From the NCBI GenBank assembly GCA_023132135.1, contig JAGLYR010000297.1, forward strand, positions 1-7,803: 7,803 nt of DNA, read 5' to 3'. Source of the DNA: Candidatus Eiseniibacteriota bacterium. GTDB lineage: Bacteria > Arandabacterota > Arandabacteria > JAGLYR01. Below, in pieces: positions 1 to 4,836 of this stretch. Position 1 is the stretch's first letter. Each line of letters begins with the position of its first letter. A program made the position numbers and the translations under genes. The notes below the pieces were generated by a model, which worked only from the letters and a program-made list of their open reading frames with translations, did no database searches and was not told the origin of the DNA.

Positions 1-53
1 GGATTCCTGAATAACCCAGGCTATAACCGCAGTATTCCCCAATCCCAGCACCT

Positions 54-91
54 GTCACTGGGGCGGGGCCAGCGCCCCCCGCCCGTGTGAC
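54..91. repeat. GC-rich hairpin
   Basis: An 8-bp stem pairs GGGCGGGG (61-68) with CCCCGCCC (77-84) around an 8-nt loop. It is extended by an outer 5-bp stem, GTCAC (54-58) with GTGAC (87-91), separated by a 2x2 internal loop. No T-run follows on either strand, so it is not a standard intrinsic terminator. It could still end transcription of, or protect the 3' end of, a gene lying to the left of the window. Confidence 0.5.
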
Positions 92-203
92 GAGGGTGAG
101 TGACAAGTGTCGAGGAAATAGGACAGAATTGCGCAGGCCAAACGGGACTATGCTCCTACCAGCCCAGGGCCGAGACCAAGGGGAGGGTCGCAGCAAGTGG
201 CAC

Positions 204-220
204 GCCGGGCTCGGCCCGGC
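204..220. repeat. Short perfect hairpin, 7-bp stem
   Basis: GCCGGGC (204-210) and GCCCGGC (214-220) form a perfect 7-bp stem with a TCG loop. There is no T-run and no nearby gene end. A stem this short and GC-rich can arise by chance at this base composition, so its meaning is unclear. Confidence 0.35.
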
Positions 221-243
221 AATCCGTCTTGCTGCAGAGGGGT

Positions 244-323
244 GAAAGGAGAAAGGTGAAAGGTGAAAAGCCAAGCCTGACACCCAATACTACACCTTCA
301 CCCCGGTCACCTCTCTCCTTCTC
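244..323. repeat. Long imperfect purine/pyrimidine inverted repeat
   Basis: The left arm (244-267) is a purine-rich tract built from GGTGAAA units at 241-247, 255-261 and 262-268, with an AGGAGA insert. The right arm (297-323) is its imperfect reverse complement, TTCACC...GGTCACC followed by CTCTCTCCTTCTC. Aligned with a few 1-2 base gaps, the arms match over about 24-27 bases around a loop of about 29 bases. The element ends 24 bp before the -35 box of the downstream promoter. It could be a dispersed extragenic repeat, a strand-asymmetric structural element, or a protein-binding region. Confidence 0.5.
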
Positions 324-347
324 TCCTCTCGCACTCGCCACGTTGCC

Positions 348-376
348 TTGACTTTGTCGTCGGGCGCAGGCATTAT
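348..376 (+). promoter_or_regulatory. Sigma70-type promoter of the RNase/Tam operon
   Basis: A -35 box TTGACT (348-353) is separated by 17 bp from CATTAT (371-376), which matches 4 of 6 positions of TATAAT. Initiation would fall near 383, giving a 5' untranslated region of about 25 nt. The ribosome binding site AGGAG (397-401) stands 6 nt before the ATG at 408. Box quality, spacing and position agree, although sigma-factor preference in this lineage is unknown. Confidence 0.6.
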
Positions 377-407
377 CTAGAACTACACTCCGGAAAAGGA
401 GACTGGG

Positions 408-1796
408 ATGAAGATTCACTTCCACGGAGCCGTTCGGTCCGTCACCGGATCGAAGCACGTGATTGAAACCGAGCAGAGCCGTGTCTTGATTGATTGCGGG
501 TTGTTTCAGGGCCGCCGCAAGGACTTCTGGGAACAGAACCAGAACTTCCCCTTCGATCCCACGGAGATCGATGCTCTCATTCTGTCCCACGCCCATATCG
601 ACCACTCGGGGAACATTCCAGGCCTGGTGAAACAGGGGTTCCGGCAGAATATCTTCTCCACCACGGCAACGCGAAATCTCTGCGCCGTGATGCTCCGGGA
701 CAGTGCGCACATTCAGGAACAGGACGCCGAGTACCTCAACCGCAAACGGCGGAACAAGGATGAAGAGATCACGCCGCTCTACACAAGCGCGGACGCGGAA
801 AAGGCGATGGAGCTCTTTGTGGGTATCCACTACGGCCGGAAGATCCCTGTCACCCCGGACATCGCAGTGACTTTCTACGACGCCGGGCACGTCCTTGGGT
901 CTGCCCTCCCCGTTCTGGATGTGACCGAGAACGGCAAAACGCGCCGAATCGCATACGCCTGTGACCTGGGCCGGGATGACCTGCCTATTCTGAAGGATCC
1001 CTACCGAATCAACGATGCTGATTTCATGATCATGGAGAGCACCTACGGCGACCGCGAACATGAGACAATCGACTCTGCTGCCGAGAAGCTGGCGGCAATC
1101 GTGAATCGCACGGCTGCGCGAGGTGGAAAAGTGATCATCCCTTCCTTTGCCCTCGAGCGAACTCAGGAGATTCTGCACTGCTTGCGGCGCCTCTTTGATA
1201 AACGCCAGATCCCCGAGATTCCCGTCTATGTCGACAGTCCCTTGGCCGTGAACGTGACGGAGATCTTCCGGATCCACAGCGAGTACTTCGATCAGGAAAC
1301 GATGGAAATGCTGGCCAACGACCAGAATCCTTTCCAGTTCCCCCATCTGACTTACATCCGGAAGGTTGAAGACTCCAAGAAGCTCCACCAGCAGCGGTTT
1401 CCCTCCATCATCATCTCCGCCTCCGGCATGTGCGAAGCCGGCCGGATCCTCCATCACCTGAAGAACAATATCGAGGATTCTAGGAACACAATCGTTATCG
1501 TGGGATTCATGGCCCAGCACACCCTCGGGCGGAGGATCGCGGAAGGTCGGCCCAAGGTGAAGATCTTCCGCAAGGAATACCGGCTGAGAGCTGATGTGGA
1601 GGTCATGGACAGTTTCAGCGCTCATGCAGACCGGAGCGATCTCATCGCCTATGCCAAACAGGCTTCCAAACAGAGCAGGAAGTTCTTCCTCGTTCACGGC
1701 GAGGAAACCCAGGCCCTCGCCCTCGCAGGCCATCTCAGGGATGAGGGGATTGATGAAGTCATCGTTCCGAAGCTCCATGACACGATCGAGGTGTAG
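408..1796 (+). CDS. Beta-CASP metallo-beta-lactamase-fold ribonuclease (CPSF73/TTHA0252-like)
   Basis: This 462-residue protein is a cytoplasmic zinc-dependent RNA-processing nuclease of the metallo-beta-lactamase/beta-CASP family, and all the expected motifs are visible. Motif 1 is the Asp of LIDCGLFQG (D29). Motif 2 is HAHIDH (61-66). Motif 3 is the His of DAGHVLGSA (H161). Motif 4 is the Asp of ACDLGRD (D186). The beta-CASP part begins at ESTYGDR (210-216) and includes PSFALERTQEIL and YVDSPLAVNVTEIF. Motif B is SFSAHAD (H406) and motif C is LVHGE (H430). The length fits bacterial members such as Thermus TTHA0252. No KH or S1 domain follows, so it is not RNase J. Known relatives cut or trim single-stranded RNA; the substrate here is unknown. 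The ATG has AGGAG 6 nt upstream and a promoter before it. Its 3' end overlaps the next gene, so it heads an operon. Confidence 0.96.
   Translation: MKIHFHGAVRSVTGSKHVIETEQSRVLIDCGLFQGRRKDFWEQNQNFPFDPTEIDALILSHAHIDHSGNIPGLVKQGFRQNIFSTTATRNLCAVMLRDSAHIQEQDAEYLNRKRRNKDEEITPLYTSADAEKAMELFVGIHYGRKIPVTPDIAVTFYDAGHVLGSALPVLDVTENGKTRRIAYACDLGRDDLPILKDPYRINDADFMIMESTYGDREHETIDSAAEKLAAIVNRTAARGGKVIIPSFALERTQEILHCLRRLFDKRQIPEIPVYVDSPLAVNVTEIFRIHSEYFDQETMEMLANDQNPFQFPHLTYIRKVEDSKKLHQQRFPSIIISASGMCEAGRILHHLKNNIEDSRNTIVIVGFMAQHTLGRRIAEGRPKVKIFRKEYRLRADVEVMDSFSAHADRSDLIAYAKQASKQSRKFFLVHGEETQALALAGHLRDEGIDEVIVPKLHDTIEV
1743..1748 (+). promoter_or_regulatory. Ribosome binding site that favours the TamB-like start at 1753
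   Basis: GAGGGG lies inside the end of the RNase gene, 4 nt before the ATG at 1753 (6 nt if only GAGG is counted). The next in-frame ATG, at 1777, has no comparable purine tract upstream, and the ATG at 1741 has its AGGG too close. The site therefore supports initiation at 1753 within the upstream reading frame. Confidence 0.45.
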
Positions 1797-2949
1797 CTTC
1801 GGGCCTGGTTCCGGCCACTGTCCGAACCCCGGTCTCGCACTCCTTGTGGCAATGCTCGTGGCCGGGCTTGCGTCCAGTGCTTCGGCCGGGCTCCCGGGAC
1901 TGCCCGTTCCAGGGGAACTCCCTGTCTCCCCCGGTGCGCTCACGTGCATCGACACCACCCTGTTCGACGAAACAATCGCCATTTCTTTCTGCATGGAGCC
2001 GGGGGGCGATGGTCCCTGGCGCGCATCCATCGACTTCCTCGCGACACCCGTGAGAACACTTGCGCCACTCCTGCCCGGGGCAATTGGAACCCTCCGCGGC
2101 GGCACGGTGTCCGGCCGGATCGAGTTGGAAGGATCACACCTCCGGGAGCCGACGTACGATCCGGGAATCCTCATCTCGGGAACCGTCTGCGCCGACAGCC
2201 TGTGGTGGCCCGCAAGCCGGACCCACAGCGAATGGTCCCTTCTCAATGCAATATTCCGTCTCAACGTTGGCCTTCGCGGGAAACCCTCCAGCCCCATCGT
2301 CGAGGGATCCATCACCGGCGAGCAGGGTGCCGTCCGGTACCTGGGACATGATCTCCCCCTCTCCATCTTCCAGATCACATTCCTGGACACGACACGGTTC
2401 GATCCCTTTGTGAGCCTTGCCGCATCGGGATCTGTGATGTCCAACACGGGACAGAGATACTTCGTCCAGTTCGATGTGGCCGGCCTCGCCAGCCAGGCCC
2501 GCCCGCGTCTGGCCTCCAAACCGGCTCTCATTCCCCAGGATATCGAGAGCCTCATGGCCCTGGGCGTCCCTCTCTCAGCCTTCTCCGAGGAAACCCTGGT
2601 TCTCCGGGAGGGTTCGTACTGGGCCCAACAGATCTTCCTCCTCCGGGCACTGGAGATCGCCGCCGGGAGGATTCTGGGGCTGGCCGAGGAACGGGCCGCT
2701 AGGCTTCTGGCCCTGGACGAGGTCCGGGTCCCGACCGGAGTAGATCCGTCGTATCCGTCGTCCGAGGTTGAGATCGCGAAACATCTGGGAGGCCGGACGA
2801 CACTCTCGTATACGTCCCCGGTATGGCACTCGCGTGACTACAAGGTGAGGCTGGATTTCCGCCTGAGCGATCGTTTCTCCATCGAGTCGGAGAACAACCA
2901 GACCGGAGAAGCCGGGATCGACCTCAGGTTCAAGAAGAGGTTTCGTTAA
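1753..2949 (+). CDS. Short TamB-like (DUF490 C-terminal domain) envelope protein
   Basis: The protein is about 398 residues and resembles only the conserved C-terminal part of TamB. A basic N-terminus is followed by a hydrophobic segment and SSASA, giving a signal peptide or anchor with possible cleavage near residue 45. Family-like blocks are VEGSITGEQGAVRYLGHDLP (183-202), QDIESLMALGVP (262-273), a helix-forming stretch (290-325) and the strand-rich end VEIAKHLGGRTTLSYTSP to GIDLRFKKRFR. TamB is an inner-membrane-anchored periplasmic protein whose C-terminus docks on the Omp85 partner TamA; the pair helps outer-membrane protein assembly and phospholipid transport. E. coli TamB has about 1,259 residues, so the long lipid-groove region is missing here. 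The start overlaps the RNase gene by 44 bp; ATG 1777 (20-bp overlap) is the alternative. The TamA-like gene follows after 20 nt. An intact signal sequence argues against a broken gene. Confidence 0.83.
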   Translation: MKSSFRSSMTRSRCSFGPGSGHCPNPGLALLVAMLVAGLASSASAGLPGLPVPGELPVSPGALTCIDTTLFDETIAISFCMEPGGDGPWRASIDFLATPVRTLAPLLPGAIGTLRGGTVSGRIELEGSHLREPTYDPGILISGTVCADSLWWPASRTHSEWSLLNAIFRLNVGLRGKPSSPIVEGSITGEQGAVRYLGHDLPLSIFQITFLDTTRFDPFVSLAASGSVMSNTGQRYFVQFDVAGLASQARPRLASKPALIPQDIESLMALGVPLSAFSEETLVLREGSYWAQQIFLLRALEIAAGRILGLAEERAARLLALDEVRVPTGVDPSYPSSEVEIAKHLGGRTTLSYTSPVWHSRDYKVRLDFRLSDRFSIESENNQTGEAGIDLRFKKRFR

Positions 2950-2969
2950 TCCGGACCTTGGGAACAGCA

Positions 2970-4733
2970 ATGAAGAACCAGACGCTCATCGTTGCAATCA
3001 TCCTTTCCCTGGCGCCGGCGGCGGATGCTCCGGCCGATCCCCCGACGGTCCGGGAAATCCGGCTGGAGGGATCTGAGAGCTTCCGTCAATCTACACTGAC
3101 CCGGCTCATGAAAACCCGTGAAACCTCATTCTCTTCCCGCGGCCGATTCGACGCTGAAGTGTTCGCCCGCGACCTGGACAACCTGGCGGCCTTCTACCTT
3201 TTGCAGGGGTTCCTGGACGTTCAGGTCCTATCCCACCCGCCGGCATACTCCGCGGACAGCGCGACCGTCGACCTGCGGATCACAATTGCCGAAGGACCCC
3301 AGTGGAGGGTGTCGAAGGTTCGGTTGTCCGGCGCTGTTGCCCTTTCCGCCGACACCCTCGCCGGGCGGCACCTCCTCCGCGAGGGCGGCCCGTATCGCCC
3401 GTCTCTCCTTCCCGCAGACCGCAATGCCATCCTGGATGAGTATGCCGCCCGAGGGTATCTGGATACTCGTCTCAAGCAGGACGTGATTCCCGATCGGAAG
3501 ACCCGATCGGTGTCGATCGTATACAGAATCACCGAAGGCCCCCCCGCTTCGGTGGCCCGCGTCACGATCCGGGGATTGAGGAAGACAAGACGGTCCACCG
3601 TGATCCGGGAACTGGAATTCTCGCCCGGAGACCGCTTCGACCTCCGGCGCTGGGGCCGTTCCCAGTCGAACCTGTACAACACCGGGCTCTTCGAGTGGGT
3701 ATGGATTCAGCCCTCGTCCGACGACACCGGCAAGCCGGAGAAGGAGGTACTGATCCTCGTCAACGAGAAGCCGCGGTGGGAATTCTCGACCGGGGTCGGG
3801 TACGGACGGTTCGATCAGGCGCGCCTCGTCGCCAGTATCCGCCAGGGCAATCTTCTGGGCCGGGGGATTCGGGGCGGACTGGAAGGGAAGATCAGCGACA
3901 AAACCCGGAGGGCGGAATTCCTGATTTCCGATCCCTGGTTCTTTGGACACAGGATCACCAGTCACGGCGCCGCTGTCTACCAGTGGCGGGATGAACCGGA
4001 GTTCATCGCCGAGACGGTGGAAGGGGTCGTTCTGCTGACACGGGCGCTGCGGACCCGGGTGTTCGTTGAAGGCGGGTACCGCCTGCGGCGAACCACGCTG
4101 CTCGAGGTTTCTTCCTCGGCCGCCGATCGGGATCGGAGAAACCGGACGAGTCTCCTGGGAACCGCCATCTCATGGAACATGCGGGATGACCTCTTCAATA
4201 CCACACGGGGGTTCTTTCTGAGATTCGAGGCACAGTATGCCGGCACTTTCCTGAGCGGAACAAACCAGTTCCTGCGGGCCAACGTGTACTGGCGGCACTT
4301 CGTCCCGCTCCCCACCGGCGTCATCCTCGCCTTCCGATCGCACCTGGGCGCAATGACACCCCTCCACACCGGTGGAACAATCCCCATAAACGAGCGCTAC
4401 TTCATGGGCGGAGACCAGTCCGTTCGGGGTTACTCAAGGCACTCCCTGGGTCCGACCGATGCGTCCGGAGTGGCAAGGGGGGGGCGCAAACTCGTGGAGT
4501 TCAGCCAGGAGTTCCGGATCCCGGTGAGCCCCCGGTTTCTCATTGCCGTCTTCGCCGACGAGGGCATTCTCTTCGACAACAACCCTCACCGGGACGACTG
4601 GGCCGTGGGCGCCGGCGGTGGGTTCCGGATCGTAACACCGTTCGGCGTTGTGCGGGTCGAAGCCGCCCGGGGAGTTACAGAGCGTTGGGGAACGGAGACC
4701 GAGTATTACTTCAGCGTCGGTCAGTCTTTCTAG
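2970..4733 (+). CDS. TamA-like Omp85 outer-membrane protein (three POTRA domains and a beta-barrel)
   Basis: This 587-residue exported protein starts with a signal peptide (MKNQTLIVAIILSLAPAADA, 1-20). Three POTRA-type repeats follow at about 26-108, 112-189 and 193-267, each with a terminal strand such as VDLRITIAEGP or VSIVYRITEGP. The rest (about 268-587) is the Omp85 barrel. It has the family lid-loop signature MGGDQSVRGY (479-488) containing the conserved RGY, the DPWFFG block, and a C-terminal phenylalanine in FSVGQSF. Three POTRAs and this length match TamA (577 residues in E. coli) better than BamA (about 800 residues, five POTRAs). The predicted role is insertion of outer-membrane proteins or lipid handling together with the TamB-like protein encoded just upstream. 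The ATG at 2970 leads straight into the signal peptide; a TTG at 2958 would add four residues. Neither has a strong Shine-Dalgarno, so translation may be coupled to the preceding gene. Confidence 0.94.
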   Translation: MKNQTLIVAIILSLAPAADAPADPPTVREIRLEGSESFRQSTLTRLMKTRETSFSSRGRFDAEVFARDLDNLAAFYLLQGFLDVQVLSHPPAYSADSATVDLRITIAEGPQWRVSKVRLSGAVALSADTLAGRHLLREGGPYRPSLLPADRNAILDEYAARGYLDTRLKQDVIPDRKTRSVSIVYRITEGPPASVARVTIRGLRKTRRSTVIRELEFSPGDRFDLRRWGRSQSNLYNTGLFEWVWIQPSSDDTGKPEKEVLILVNEKPRWEFSTGVGYGRFDQARLVASIRQGNLLGRGIRGGLEGKISDKTRRAEFLISDPWFFGHRITSHGAAVYQWRDEPEFIAETVEGVVLLTRALRTRVFVEGGYRLRRTTLLEVSSSAADRDRRNRTSLLGTAISWNMRDDLFNTTRGFFLRFEAQYAGTFLSGTNQFLRANVYWRHFVPLPTGVILAFRSHLGAMTPLHTGGTIPINERYFMGGDQSVRGYSRHSLGPTDASGVARGGRKLVEFSQEFRIPVSPRFLIAVFADEGILFDNNPHRDDWAVGAGGGFRIVTPFGVVRVEAARGVTERWGTETEYYFSVGQSF

Positions 4734-4750
4734 GGGGAGCCACGGAGAGC

Positions 4751-4774
4751 GGGGCGACCCAACTGGGTCGCCCC
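4751..4774 (+). terminator. Perfect 10-bp hairpin after the Tam operon
   Basis: GGGGCGACCC (4751-4760) and GGGTCGCCCC (4765-4774) pair perfectly around a 4-nt loop (AACT), 17 nt after the TamA-like stop. The stem would be very stable, but only mixed sequence (TACGATGCTCTTG) follows instead of a T-run. It may act as a terminator or 3'-end protector. It may also be one copy of a dispersed palindromic repeat. Confidence 0.5.
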
Positions 4775-4792
4775 TACGATGCTCTTGTCCTT

Positions 4793-4818
4793 GGACTAGG
4801 GACTACGGACTAGGGACT
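4793..4818. repeat. 12-bp tandem direct repeat
   Basis: GGACTAGGGACT occurs at 4793-4804 and again at 4807-4818, separated by AC (14-bp period). The right copy supplies the left arm of the hairpin at 4811-4836. It sits in the spacer between convergent genes, and no protein or RNA function is evident. Confidence 0.7.
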
Positions 4819-4836
4819 GCTCTTGCTCAGTCCCTA
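4811..4836 (-). terminator. Hairpin immediately after the 799-residue minus-strand gene
   Basis: TAGGGACTG (4811-4819) and CAGTCCCTA (4828-4836) form a perfect 9-bp stem with an 8-nt loop. On the minus strand it begins at the first base after the TGA stop (4837-4839). No T-run follows, so it is a weak candidate as an intrinsic terminator. Its position directly at the gene end supports a 3'-end role. Confidence 0.45.

Larger units (their letters stand above)
1..347. other. Non-coding leader with several inverted repeats
   Basis: I find no convincing gene in this stretch. Frame 1 is open from the left edge to a TGA at 88-90, but its short product (starting GFLNNPGYNRS) is not recognisable and turns proline- and arginine-rich, so it is either a gene tail or chance. 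An 83-codon frame at 100-351 runs through simple purine and pyrimidine tracts and has no protein-like character. The stretch does hold a GC-rich hairpin (54-91), a short perfect hairpin (204-220) and a long imperfect inverted repeat (244-323), all before the promoter of the RNase operon. This looks like intergenic repeat-derived DNA. Confidence 0.6.

Noticed and set aside
100-351. An 83-codon frame in the leader
   Set aside because: It runs through simple purine and pyrimidine repeats and into the promoter, and shows no domain or ribosome binding site.
1594-1752. Extending the TamB-like gene to an ATG at 1594
   Set aside because: That segment lies wholly inside the RNase motif B region, reads as low-quality protein, and would bury the signal peptide more than 80 residues inside the chain.
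156-2555. A 799-codon open frame on the minus strand, antisense to the RNase and TamB-like genes
   Set aside because: Both sense genes have clear family motifs. The antisense frame is codon-aligned with the RNase gene, where stops need sense TTA, CTA or TCA codons that are rare at this GC content. The translation shows no domain, and that it matches the real minus-strand gene in length is a coincidence.
3228-3965. A 245-codon minus-strand frame within the TamA-like gene
   Set aside because: It is a shadow of the POTRA-coding region with no protein-like motifs.
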